DNA of 64,000 nucleotides. Source: DASWZN01 sp963841635. Its GTDB lineage: Bacteria; Acidobacteriota; Terriglobia; Bryobacterales; Bryobacteraceae. The notes below the pieces were generated by a model. That model searched no databases. It saw only the letters and a program-made list of their open reading frames with translations, and was not told where the DNA came from. Shown here in pieces: positions 50,519-58,830 of the stretch. The number at the start of each line of letters is the position of its first letter. Position 1 is the stretch's first letter. The stretch spans positions 5,332,001 through 5,396,000 of the forward strand of contig CAWJDO010000002.1 of assembly GCA_963841635.1 (NCBI GenBank), in the 5' to 3' direction. A program made the position numbers and the translations under genes.

Positions 50519-50706
50519 TCCGTCAACTAGAACCGTCATCGGGAAGCCTTCAGATCAAGATCCGCTCTACCTCGTCGAGGGAGACTTCATCGTTTCGGCG
50601 ATCAGAGAGCTTTGTTGTTCTCGGGTCCGAGTGGCTGCCCATCTACTGAGCAACCTCCACGCGTCCGCCATTGCTAAGGTACTCGGTGATTCCGGTAGCA
50701 CGGAAA

Positions 50707-50976
50707 CTACAGTTCCCGCCGGTCAGGCCTGTCCAGCCGCAGGACGACGACTTGCTCGGCCGGCTGGCTCGCAATCGGGCGCGAGACCGGCTCCAGCGCG
50801 TTGTCTGGCTCCTTCCGTTGCGGGGCGAACCGGTTGAACACATGAACGAGCACAGGCGTGCCGGCGAGTGCCCCGAGGAACGCGCCGGCCGGCGTCGCCT
50901 GGAAGCAACTGCCGAAGATCGCCAGCAGCATGATGAAAACGCAAAGAACCAAGGTCGCATCCTTGACTCGTCTCAA
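50707..50976 (-). CDS. small membrane protein of the plasmid backbone
   Basis: 89 residues from TTG 50976, chosen because GAGGAGGG lies just upstream. Residues 5-50 form two adjoining hydrophobic helices (LVLCVFIMLLAIFG and AFLGALAGTPVLVHVF); the tail is polar with a conserved-looking VVVLRLDRPDRREL end. It follows the 50990-51637 gene by 13 nt and is probably its operon partner. Function unknown. Confidence 0.5.
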   Translation of the reverse strand: MRRVKDATLVLCVFIMLLAIFGSCFQATPAGAFLGALAGTPVLVHVFNRFAPQRKEPDNALEPVSRPIASQPAEQVVVLRLDRPDRREL

Positions 50977-50989
50977 GGTTCCCTCCTCA

Positions 50990-51637
50990 TCACGGGACTT
51001 CGGACGACGACTTCTGTGTGGTCAGGTAGTGCGGATGCACGCACCCCAGACAACACGCCCCTAAGACTGCGGCTTTTAGCGCGCTCGTGAAGGCACCCGG
51101 GATCTCGATCCGCTCTCCCGCTTTGCTGAAGAACTCCGGCAGAATCCGTCCTGCCACCGCCTTGTCGCTTCCGGTCAGATCCAGCGGCAGATGCCCTTCG
51201 TGTCCACGGAACAACACGGCCGCTTCGCCGTGTGCGTGCGCTGCTCCTGGCTCCTGAAGCAGCGAGTGCCCGAGGATCAGGACCTCGTAAGTGTCCCGAA
51301 CCCGGAACACCTCCACGCTCACCAGGCTCTCGGCGATGACGACCGCGTGCCGCCCGTTGGCACCAATCGAGTCGATCGGCTGGAGCCAGCCGAGCTGCCC
51401 TCCACTTTCGTCGCAGAAGGTGACGTACCGGCCGATCTCCTTCGTCGCGCCTCCAGACTCGACGCCCCGAAGGACGGCCCGCTGTGCCAGCCTCTGATAC
51501 TGCACCGACACTTCCGGATGGCACCAGATCCCGACTCCCCGCAGGCGCCGCTCGATGCGCCGCCGTTCTCCCCCGGCCACCAGGCTCGGTTGTCGCCTGG
51601 CCGCTCGCACCGGATCTGCCTGTTGCGCAACCGCCAT
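50990..51637 (-). CDS. conserved hypothetical protein after the primase gene
   Basis: 215 residues from ATG 51637 with GGGAGG upstream. An Arg-rich N-terminus (about 1-35) leads into a beta-rich domain (RYVTFCDESGGQLGWLQPID, VEVFRVRDTYEVLILGHS). C-terminally there is a CCLGC-H-P-H cluster that could bind metal. No known enzyme motif. The start lies 24 nt after the primase stop, so co-transcription with the primase is likely. Confidence 0.55.
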   Translation of the reverse strand: MAVAQQADPVRAARRQPSLVAGGERRRIERRLRGVGIWCHPEVSVQYQRLAQRAVLRGVESGGATKEIGRYVTFCDESGGQLGWLQPIDSIGANGRHAVVIAESLVSVEVFRVRDTYEVLILGHSLLQEPGAAHAHGEAAVLFRGHEGHLPLDLTGSDKAVAGRILPEFFSKAGERIEIPGAFTSALKAAVLGACCLGCVHPHYLTTQKSSSEVP

Positions 51638-51660
51638 CGTCAAGCCTCCCTTCGCCGCCA

Positions 51661-52641
51661 TCACGCCAACTGCCGCTCGCGGATTGGCCGGCCCAGCGCC
51701 TCGCGTATCATTTCTTTAGTGCAGCCGGCCCAGCAGATGTACTTCCGCGGCTCCTCCACTGCGATCGCCAGGTTGTCGCGGCCGCGGTCACGCCCCTGGC
51801 CGGCGCACGATGGACACCGGGCGACCCAGTTGCGGCCCACCTGCCGCCGCACCTCGACGTAGTCCAGAATCCGGAATTCGCCAGGCCTTGAAGCCAGGTA
51901 CTTCGGAATCTCCGGCCGGTGTGCCTGCCGCTGCAATTCCGCCGGAATCTCCTTCCCCGCGATCATCCGCTTGAGGTGCGCTTCCTTGACCTTGCCGAGC
52001 CTCCGCAGATATGCCAGTTGATCACCGAGCCGGTAGTCCGCGCCGTAGAACCAGTACCGCCATCCACGGCTCTCCCGCGCCCCCCAGTGGACCCCCAGAG
52101 GCCCGCGGATCGCGTTCCCGAACTCGTGAGCCGCCACCGTGTCCTGCTTCGGGAAGATCTCCAAGCCCTCGGGCAACCCGGCGCCCTTGACCTGAACCGA
52201 CAGCCGCCCGGCGACGTGATAGATGTAGATCCGCGCCTCGCGGGCGAGCACCGGCTTCTCGAAGAAGATCCACAGGTGCCCTCCACGGTTCGATTTCTCG
52301 AGGGCTGCCTCAACGCCGTCCTCCTGCAATTGCCGTTGCACTCTGATCAGGTCTTCGAGCGCCGTCTTGTAGTCGGCATCGATCGCCACCCACTTGGACC
52401 GCTGGGTCTCAGGGTTGATGGCGTAGAGCCCGATGGTGAGTTCGCCGGCCAGGTGGCTGCGCACGGTTTCGGGGGTCAGCTCCGTTGGCAGGCCGCCCTC
52501 CTTCGGCTTGGGACGGTAGTAGTAATGGCGGCCGGTCTCGGGGTGCGGCCGGGTGGATTGGACTGTGCAGGCCCGACGGTTCACGAACAGGGCGGTGAAC
52601 TCCCGGGCCATTTCGAGCGTGGTGGGCAACCGGTGGTCCAT
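51661..52641 (-). CDS. TOTE-type archaeo-eukaryotic primase with C-terminal zinc finger
   Basis: 326 residues. The primase core shows KWVAIDADY (catalytic acidic pair), SNRGGHLWIFFEKPV and the conserved GLEIFPKQD and GNAIRGPLG blocks, as in TOTE conflict-system or plasmid primase-polymerases. A zinc finger of CHC2-like type lies at the end (CPSC ... YICWAGC). It would make primers for plasmid or element replication. A -35/-10 pair lies just upstream. ATG 52641 follows GGGAGG. Confidence 0.75.
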   Translation of the reverse strand: MDHRLPTTLEMAREFTALFVNRRACTVQSTRPHPETGRHYYYRPKPKEGGLPTELTPETVRSHLAGELTIGLYAINPETQRSKWVAIDADYKTALEDLIRVQRQLQEDGVEAALEKSNRGGHLWIFFEKPVLAREARIYIYHVAGRLSVQVKGAGLPEGLEIFPKQDTVAAHEFGNAIRGPLGVHWGARESRGWRYWFYGADYRLGDQLAYLRRLGKVKEAHLKRMIAGKEIPAELQRQAHRPEIPKYLASRPGEFRILDYVEVRRQVGRNWVARCPSCAGQGRDRGRDNLAIAVEEPRKYICWAGCTKEMIREALGRPIRERQLA

Positions 52642-52664
52642 CGCGGGTACCTCCCTGCATCATC

Positions 52665-52692
52665 TATATACTGGGCCGCCGGCTCTTTTCAA
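52665..52692 (-). promoter_or_regulatory. sigma-70-type promoter for the primase operon
   Basis: On the minus strand TTGAAA (52687-52692) and TATATA (52665-52670) are 16 bp apart, and the start codon at 52641 lies 23 nt after the -10 box with GGGAGG between. It overlaps the stop codon of the upstream gene. Confidence 0.55.
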
Positions 52693-53066
52693 AAGTCTCC
52701 TCGCGGCGTCGCGGCGAGCGCTCGCGGATTCCGTGCTAGCGCCTTCAGGCCGCACGCTTCCGCCATCTGGTCGAACTCCTTGAGCCCGTACCCGCCGTAC
52801 CGCGGCGTCTGGGCTTGGTCCACCAGGAAGAACGCTTGCCGGGCGCGGTCGTAAATGTAGAACGCCCCCGACTCCGGATCGCCCGGCACCATCAGGAACA
52901 GCAGGGCGCCCCTGGCGTAATCCACCCACCGCTTCAGATGGGCTTCCGCCCAGCGGGCAAACGCCAGGATCAGTTTGTCCTCATCCAGCCGGTCCAGGCC
53001 CAGGCGCTTCGCATCCGGGTCCTCGAGACGCAGCACTTCGTTCACAGTCAGACCATTGGTGGTCAT
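52689..53066 (-). CDS. conserved hypothetical protein, 125 aa
   Basis: ATG 53066 follows AAAAGGAG. The sequence is helical in its first 60 residues (DAKRLGLDRLDEDKLILAF, W/A-rich), then has a beta section with FYIYDRARQAFFLVD and a tail with GGYGLKEFDQMAEACGL. It has no metal site or signal peptide. Located between the primase operon and a divergent gene in the plasmid backbone. Family not recognised. Confidence 0.55.
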   Translation of the reverse strand: MTTNGLTVNEVLRLEDPDAKRLGLDRLDEDKLILAFARWAEAHLKRWVDYARGALLFLMVPGDPESGAFYIYDRARQAFFLVDQAQTPRYGGYGLKEFDQMAEACGLKALARNPRALAATPRGDF

Positions 53067-53124
53067 CGGTGGTTCTCCTTTTGAATAGAATCAGAGGATT
53101 CTCGCTCAGCAACGGCGATTAGCT

Positions 53125-53675
53125 ATGACAAAGAGACGCTCGGAGCAACTCGCAGACGCGATGCGCCATCGCCGTCTCGTCCGTTTCTCTCGTTGCTGCC
53201 AGGACACTGAGATTCGCGGCTACGTTGTCGCTAACGGTCCTCGATTCTTCCTCCTCGCTCTTCTCAGTGATCGTATCTGGTACGACGGCTTCGAGTGCTT
53301 CCGAATAAGCGAAGTCGGTGGTATGAAGTCTGATTCTTACGCCGCACTTGCTGAGCTTGCATTGAAGAGACGAGGCGAACGAAGACCGCGCAAGCCGAGG
53401 CTCAGATTGGCAAGCATCGAAGAGCTTCTCTTGTCAGCAGGCCGTGCTTTCCCTCTGGTGACAATTCATCGGGAACAGGTCGATCCGGGGGTCTGCTGGA
53501 TTGGCCGAGTTGTCGAGGTACGCAATGGGATCTCTCCTTGCTGGAGATCGGCCCTGACGCGAAGTGGGACAAGACGCCGTCCGAGTACAAGCTGAGCGAG
53601 ATCACTCGCGTGAATTTCAGGGGCGACTCCGAGGATGCTCTGTACATCGTTGGCGGCGAGCCGCCGCTAGACTAG
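53125..53675 (+). pseudogene. conserved hypothetical gene with a one-base frameshift
   Basis: The frame from ATG 53125 encodes beta-rich sequence (RLVRFSRCC, GYVVANGPRFFLLALLSDR, WYDGFECFRISEVG). After CWIGRVVEVRNG near 53524 it leaves a sensible path and stops at 53595. The neighbouring frame continues smoothly: DLSLLEIGPDAKWDKTPSEY, then a regular end at TAG 53673-53675. Restoring one G in the run at about 53524-53528 gives a 184-residue protein. Either a true mutation or a homopolymer error. Function unknown. Confidence 0.65.
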
Positions 53676-53843
53676 ACGAGATCTGGGGCTTACCGGAACG
53701 TCTCCGCACATCCTGAACGAAACTTCTCTAGAAGAGGCTCTGGTTCAGTTCGAGCTGTTGTACCGGCGTGATGTTCCTGATGGCTCGTGCGATCGACAGG
53801 AAACTGATTCCTTCGGCTCGGGGTGTGAAGCACGCTTGCACCC

Positions 53844-54692
53844 TCACTTGGCCGCCCACCTTCCCAGCCGAGCCGCGAACTCCGGATACTCCCTGCCCAG
53901 TGCGTCCGCGAATCGCTTTTTGATCTCTGCGCGCGACGCCTCCGGCCACAGATCCAGATCCTTGATCGCCTCATCGTACTGGCGGCAGAAGACATGCTGT
54001 AGCGCTCTCCCCGCCAGCGCCGTCGCGATGTCGTCAAGCTTGGAGCCCCAGCCTTCGGTAAGTGGCTTGCTCACCGCCTCAAGCTCCACGATCTTTTCCG
54101 GCGTGAGCGATTCCTGCTGAAACTTGTACTCCGGGTTGGCATCACTCGAAACCTGGTCATGGAATTCCGGCGTTACATCCACGAGTTTCTTTCCGCTCCA
54201 GCGCAGCACCCGCCAGGCAAAGGTACGCGGCGGGATGTAGGCGGGCGTCCACACCCAGATCACGGTCTTCCCGTTGTCATCCTCCTCGAATTGGACAGCG
54301 CCCCCGACGCTCAGCGTCGCCAACTCGTGTGGTTCCGGCCATAACGAAACGATGTGGAGGTCGACGCAGCAGTTCCCTCCGTCATTTTCGTCGACAACCA
54401 CTTCGGGTTTGCCGTCGCCGTCCACGTCGACGCCCGTACCGTCTTCGTTCAGAGAGACGTAGACGGCCGTCGTCTGAAACACGACCTTGCCCTCACGGTT
54501 CAGGATCACAGCAGTGCACGCGTTCTCGGGATCCTCGCGCGCTGAGGGACTTGCTTTCACCGAGAGTACGTATCCATCCCACAGCTCCCGACTCGCGGCC
54601 TGGCTAGCGCCCCTCCACGAAACGCAGTCAACCGCCTGGCCGACTAACGCCAGCCCGCTCGAGAACAGCACCGTTACCAGCCTGCGGATCAT
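53844..54692 (-). CDS. secreted protein with an Asp-rich calcium-loop-like motif
   Basis: 282 residues from ATG 54692; a TTG at 54701 would add three. A signal peptide is clear (MIRRLVTVLFSSGLALVGQA). Near residue 90 lies DVDGDGKPEVVVDENDGGN, the D-x-D-x-D-G-x-x-E loop of FG-GAP/VCBS-like or EF-hand-type calcium sites. CC near 108 may form a disulfide. The C-terminal third is helical. Probably a periplasmic protein; no enzyme motif. Confidence 0.6.
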   Translation of the reverse strand: MIRRLVTVLFSSGLALVGQAVDCVSWRGASQAASRELWDGYVLSVKASPSAREDPENACTAVILNREGKVVFQTTAVYVSLNEDGTGVDVDGDGKPEVVVDENDGGNCCVDLHIVSLWPEPHELATLSVGGAVQFEEDDNGKTVIWVWTPAYIPPRTFAWRVLRWSGKKLVDVTPEFHDQVSSDANPEYKFQQESLTPEKIVELEAVSKPLTEGWGSKLDDIATALAGRALQHVFCRQYDEAIKDLDLWPEASRAEIKKRFADALGREYPEFAARLGRWAAK

Positions 54693-54735
54693 ATGTCGCA
54701 ATTGTATCCGCTTTCCGCAACCTCCTAGGCACGGT

Positions 54736-55752
54736 TCACATCTCCCTTTCTGCCTCTACTGCGTCGACGAGCTGCCGCAGTGCTCGTCGATCTGGAACGT
54801 CATTGATCGACCCACTAGCCAGCCCCAGCTCACGGCAAAGGGCCAAGTACCGAGCGTCACCGACCTTCGCTGTGGCCGCACGGAGACGTTCCACCCCACG
54901 CGCCAGGTCCTGGAACCGCGCGAACACGTCGGTGAGCTTCGCCATGTCGCGGATCCTCTCTGGCTCCTCCACGTGCGCGACCGTTCGCAGCACGTTCTTT
55001 GACAGGCTGAACCCAACGGTTGTACACAGTTCCTTCACCTGCTCCAGCAACTCCTGGCGGTAGAGCCCGCCCTTGCCGTTGTTGGCCGTGCCGTTCTTGC
55101 CCGGCTTCGGCTGCCCATTGGTGGCGTGCTGCCCCCTCTGACGCCCGCCACTATGCCCATTCGGCACCGCCCAGTCGGGCAGTCTCGGCGTCTGCAACGG
55201 CCGTTTGTGCTCGTCCAGATCCATCCACTGGCCCTCCAGGTCGTACAGGTAGCGTCCAAGCCCGAAGCACGAACACGCGCGTTTGAACGCCTGGGCCTCC
55301 GCCGCGGTCCCGGCGTTCTCGTTATCCGCCCACTCCTCGCCCAGGCCGGTGTGAGCACCGGTGCCATGGATTGTCAGCTTGCACGTCACCACGATCTTGG
55401 CCGTGATTGTCCTCTCCGTCGCCCCACGCTCCTTGCGCTCGAAGTTCTGAACCACTTGGACCCTGTAATCGCGCGTCCATCCTGCGGGCCCGAAGACCGC
55501 GTTTAAGCGGTCGGTGTACGCGCGGGGGTCCGCGTATGCCAGCACCTGACCCCGCAAGACCGGCCCATTCCGGCTGCCGGTTGTCACCGTGTTTGTCACA
55601 CGCCACTTGATGTGCGCCGGATCAAACGGCACTTCGAGCGCCGCGATAAGCTCCCGCAACCGATCCGGTGCGAACATAGACGCCATACTTGCGCGCATCG
55701 CTTGCCCGTTTACGGGCCCAGCGGCCGCTCCATTCGACGCGGATTGCTCCAT
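54736..55752 (-). CDS. Rad52/Rad22-like single-strand annealing protein
   Basis: 338 residues from ATG 55752 (AAAGGAG upstream). Residues about 45-170 match the Rad52/22 core: a YADPRAYTDRLNAVFGPAGW segment, then ITAKIVVTCKLTIHG, THTGLGEEWADNENAGTA-like and AFKRACSCFGLGRYLYDL. A low-complexity Gly/Asn/Lys linker (about 190-225) leads to a helical C-terminus. These proteins anneal complementary single strands in plasmid and phage recombination, fitting the primase and helicase nearby. Confidence 0.8.
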   Translation of the reverse strand: MEQSASNGAAAGPVNGQAMRASMASMFAPDRLRELIAALEVPFDPAHIKWRVTNTVTTGSRNGPVLRGQVLAYADPRAYTDRLNAVFGPAGWTRDYRVQVVQNFERKERGATERTITAKIVVTCKLTIHGTGAHTGLGEEWADNENAGTAAEAQAFKRACSCFGLGRYLYDLEGQWMDLDEHKRPLQTPRLPDWAVPNGHSGGRQRGQHATNGQPKPGKNGTANNGKGGLYRQELLEQVKELCTTVGFSLSKNVLRTVAHVEEPERIRDMAKLTDVFARFQDLARGVERLRAATAKVGDARYLALCRELGLASGSINDVPDRRALRQLVDAVEAEREM

Positions 55753-55839
55753 ACCTGCTCCTTTCGTGTGGATTTCTTGCCTCGGTCTGAACCTCTTCCT
55801 GCCCGGTTGGCCTCCGGCAAACTGGTAGACTCTCCAGAG

Positions 55840-56604
55840 GTGCGCATCTTGAGCAGGAGCGGACAGGAGATCCTGTCCGTCGACGACTGGTTCGCCAAGG
55901 CTCCGCCGAAGCAGGGCGCACGGCACTGCAAGGACTACAGGAGTGCGAAGGAACTCGCAAACTCGTGGTTCAGAGCGCCAACCGCTTCGCCGCCTGAAGA
56001 ACTCCTGACGTTCCTGAGGCGGTCATTTCCCACCGGTGACCTCGCCCTGACCGACGCCTATCCCGAGTGCGTCATCCCACTTGACCGTTTTGGTGGCGAA
56101 CACAGGAATGCCGACCTCGTCATCCTCGGCACCACTGGCTCTCGGAAACTCCTCGTTAGCATCGAGGCCAAGGCGGACGAGCCGTTCGGCGATCACTTCG
56201 TCGGCGAATACTACCACCGACGGCAGGCCGTGCCCGGCTCCACTGTGCCGGCACGAATTGCCGCTCTCACTCGCGCTCTCTTCAACACAGAGCCGGATCT
56301 CCGCACCAGGTCACTGCGCTACCAACTCCTCCATGCCACAGCCGGCACTCTCATCGAGGCGAGGCGCCGCCGCGCCGAGGTCGCCGTTTTTCTCGTACAC
56401 GAGTTCATCTCCGTTCATCTGGACCACGCCAAGCTCGTCTCCAATCAGAACGACTGGCAGGCATTCATCGCCGCGCTCGACGGTGACCACGGAACCGATC
56501 TCGCCACGGACCATGCCATCGGACCGGTCACGGTCTGCGGTGGAGAATACGTACCGTCCGACATTCCTCTCTACCTCGGCAAGGTCCAGACCTTCCTTCC
56601 GTAG
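55840..56604 (+). CDS. DUF6946-like protein with PD-(D/E)XK-type core
   Basis: About 254 residues; GTG 55840 is used, TTG 55849 is an alternative, and the longer frame overlaps the Rad52 gene. SVDDWFAKAPPKQG and LANSWFR near the N-terminus and KLLVSIEAKADEPFGD (E-x-K on a hydrophobic strand) near residue 110 suggest a restriction-endonuclease-like fold of the DUF6946 group. It lies alone on the plus strand inside a minus-strand backbone, so it is probably an inserted cassette, possibly defensive. Confidence 0.55.
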   Translation: MRILSRSGQEILSVDDWFAKAPPKQGARHCKDYRSAKELANSWFRAPTASPPEELLTFLRRSFPTGDLALTDAYPECVIPLDRFGGEHRNADLVILGTTGSRKLLVSIEAKADEPFGDHFVGEYYHRRQAVPGSTVPARIAALTRALFNTEPDLRTRSLRYQLLHATAGTLIEARRRRAEVAVFLVHEFISVHLDHAKLVSNQNDWQAFIAALDGDHGTDLATDHAIGPVTVCGGEYVPSDIPLYLGKVQTFLP

Positions 56605-56757
56605 CGGAAACTCCCGCCCGCTCACATTCAGGCATCAAAAACAGCCACAAACAGACGGTAGTCAATCGGCAACTGCCCTCTTTGCAGCCACTTGGGAGAC
56701 TGTTGGGGAAGCCGTCAGGAAGTCGAGGGGAAGTCGTCAGGAAGTCGTGCCGCACAT

Positions 56758-57534
56758 TCAGCGGCCATGGACCGCCAATACTGTGCTGAGGGGAACCGAA
56801 GACGTACGCCAATGGTCCAGGACTCTGGCGCACAATCCGTGCTCTTGGAAGTCGCTCAGGATGCCGAAGTACACAGCCTTGGCGCATCGGTCGTAGAAGC
56901 CGGCCAAGTAGCTGAGCAACTCGTACGATTGCGTCAGGTACAGGAAGCAGCCCACGTGCCGCTCTTTCTCGAACGCCTTCCGGATCTGCCAGTACCGGTC
57001 GGCTGCCTTCGGATGCCTCTCGTACTCGAGCGCGAACGTCGCATCCTGCGCATCGCAGACGACCGTCACGACCGCATCGTAGTCTTTCGCGTAGCCGAAG
57101 CCGGTCAATTCGTTCAAGCAAACGATCTCAAGTTCCGACTTCCATCGCCGCAGCTCCCCGCTGTGCATGAGCGTTAGCTGGATCTCGTTCAGGTCGAGCG
57201 AATGCAGGACCGCCCGGTCGTCGTGCTGCTTCACGGCCCTTCCTGCCACCAGTGCCGCTCCGTCGCCCTGGCCGGCGAGATACGCCGCACCACTGTCGTT
57301 GATCGTATACACCCAGGTCCGACTCTGAGACGCCGCACTCGTCCGCGCGACAAGACCCTGGCTCACCAACCGTGACACGCGCCAATTGAAGATCCGCCGT
57401 CGCGTCTCCTGCGCTTGGAGCTGGAAGAACTGCCAGAGCTGGTCGTGAGTCACGTGCCGCGACCTGAGCACCTGCTGCAACAGGACGGCGTCCTGCCGCG
57501 AACTGAGGTCGATCGTGCCCTTGACGTATCCCAT
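56758..57534 (-). CDS. replication-relaxation family protein
   Basis: 258 residues. The N-terminal 90 residues form a winged helix (SSRQDAVLLQQVLRSRHVT, then RIFNWRVSRLVSQGLV). The rest is an alpha/beta domain with TFALEYERHPKAADRY, where the E-x-E/K strand recalls a nuclease-like fold. This is the layout of the replication-relaxation (Replic_Relax) family on conjugative plasmids. It starts 3 nt after the next upstream gene ends and belongs to the conjugation operon. Confidence 0.6.
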   Translation of the reverse strand: MGYVKGTIDLSSRQDAVLLQQVLRSRHVTHDQLWQFFQLQAQETRRRIFNWRVSRLVSQGLVARTSAASQSRTWVYTINDSGAAYLAGQGDGAALVAGRAVKQHDDRAVLHSLDLNEIQLTLMHSGELRRWKSELEIVCLNELTGFGYAKDYDAVVTVVCDAQDATFALEYERHPKAADRYWQIRKAFEKERHVGCFLYLTQSYELLSYLAGFYDRCAKAVYFGILSDFQEHGLCARVLDHWRTSSVPLSTVLAVHGR

Positions 57535-57537
57535 TTC

Positions 57538-58044
57538 TTAGCTACCGGGCGACAGCACGAGCCGTGCCGTCCACGGTTTCTGCCGCCTTGGTTCCAGGAA
57601 GAAGGTGCCCAGCCCGCCCCTGATCCAGGCATATGCGGGCATTACCAGCATGACCTCCTGCTGATCGCCGCCCTCGCTGAACGAGATCATCTGCACATCC
57701 GAGTGCAACCAGGGACTGGCGCCGTGCATTTCGATACCTCCGGTCTGCGCCGCCGTCACCGTTACTAGGTACGCGTCCGGTCGCGCCGGCGCTTCCAGTA
57801 GCCTCTTGAACAGCACCTTGTTGTGCCCGTTCCAGACGCACGGCGGTTCGCAGTCGAACACCTTCGACAGCATTCGTTCCGTCCAGTCGGGACGGAATCC
57901 ACTGCGCCCGTTGAACCGTGCCACGCCGTAGATGCGTGGGCGATTGCGAATCTTGCCTTCCACCGCAACACCAGTTGTGTTGTAGTAAGCGGCATCCGCG
58001 CGCCCTGACCAGAGGCTACCGAAACTAAGAACCGAGATCAGCAT
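57538..58044 (-). CDS. exported protein in the conjugation operon
   Basis: 168 residues. A short hydrophobic leader (MLISVLSFGSLWSGRADA) predicts export. The mature part is beta-rich with two Cys close together (DCEPPC), a GGIEMHGASPW segment and a proline/tryptophan-rich end. No family recognised. Tight spacing (9 nt from the upstream gene, 3 nt to the downstream one) places it in the transfer unit; possibly a pilus or channel accessory. Confidence 0.55.
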   Translation of the reverse strand: MLISVLSFGSLWSGRADAAYYNTTGVAVEGKIRNRPRIYGVARFNGRSGFRPDWTERMLSKVFDCEPPCVWNGHNKVLFKRLLEAPARPDAYLVTVTAAQTGGIEMHGASPWLHSDVQMISFSEGGDQQEVMLVMPAYAWIRGGLGTFFLEPRRQKPWTARLVLSPGS

Positions 58045-58053
58045 GGGCAGAAG

Positions 58054-58827
58054 TCAAGCCCCCTTCAGGACTTCGTTCTCTCGCCTGGCTGCCTTCAGCG
58101 CTTCTTCCAGACGGTTGACCCGCTCGACAAGTGACGCAACCTGCCCCGACTGCTGGGCGCCTTTGCCGCCGTTTCCGGTTTTCCGCGCCACCTCGTCAAC
58201 CCGTTGGGACAGGTCCACGATCAAGCCAGCCTTCTGGTCGAGCTCGCTTTGCAGCCGCTTGTTGGTTGTCGTCAGATTGAGGACTTCGGTCCGGCTCTCC
58301 TCCAGTTCGCGACGCAGACGGAGGCCTTCGGCCACATCGCCGAGCGGCACGCCGTTCTCTCCGGCTTCGATCACGCGGTTGCAGCGCTCGATGTGGTCGT
58401 TGTGCCGGCGAATCGCCTCGCCCGCTGCCTGCTTCCAGTACGACGCGTAGTTGAGAACATCGGCCGTGCGCTGCGCCAGCGCCTTCAGCCGCTCGGCGTG
58501 ATCCCAACGCTGCCACATCACCACGACCGTCAGCCAGATCAGCAGTAACGATAGAGCCGCCGCGTACACGAAGTACTTGTTGCCGACCGAATTCTCCAGG
58601 AGAATGCGCCGCCGCTGCTCCCAACGCGCGCCCCAGTCAACGTCCATCGGATTCAGCGACCGGAACAGAGCGTCGTACCATGTCGTTGTCTGCGCCCCGT
58701 AGCCGCCCTGGGCCGCCAGTGGCGAGTACTGCGCGGCCGGCACAGCCGGGCGGCTTGCCGGTTTGGGCGTCGTCGCGGTGGCGATTGTCCCCGCGGCAAT
58801 ACTGATCAACAAGACACGACTCCACAT
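58054..58827 (-). CDS. membrane protein with long coiled coil, transfer-associated
   Basis: 257 residues. A signal peptide (MWSRVLLISIAAGTIATA), an Ala/Pro-rich stretch, then one transmembrane helix near 85-107 (FVYAAALSLLLIWLTVVVMW). The last 150 residues form an almost continuous coiled coil rich in Arg/Glu. The layout suits a structural part of a secretion channel (compare TrbJ/TrbL-like or VirB5/6-like proteins), but no family is assigned. Four nt separate it from the coupling-protein gene. Confidence 0.6.
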   Translation of the reverse strand: MWSRVLLISIAAGTIATATTPKPASRPAVPAAQYSPLAAQGGYGAQTTTWYDALFRSLNPMDVDWGARWEQRRRILLENSVGNKYFVYAAALSLLLIWLTVVVMWQRWDHAERLKALAQRTADVLNYASYWKQAAGEAIRRHNDHIERCNRVIEAGENGVPLGDVAEGLRLRRELEESRTEVLNLTTTNKRLQSELDQKAGLIVDLSQRVDEVARKTGNGGKGAQQSGQVASLVERVNRLEEALKAARRENEVLKGA

Positions 58828-58830
58828 GCC

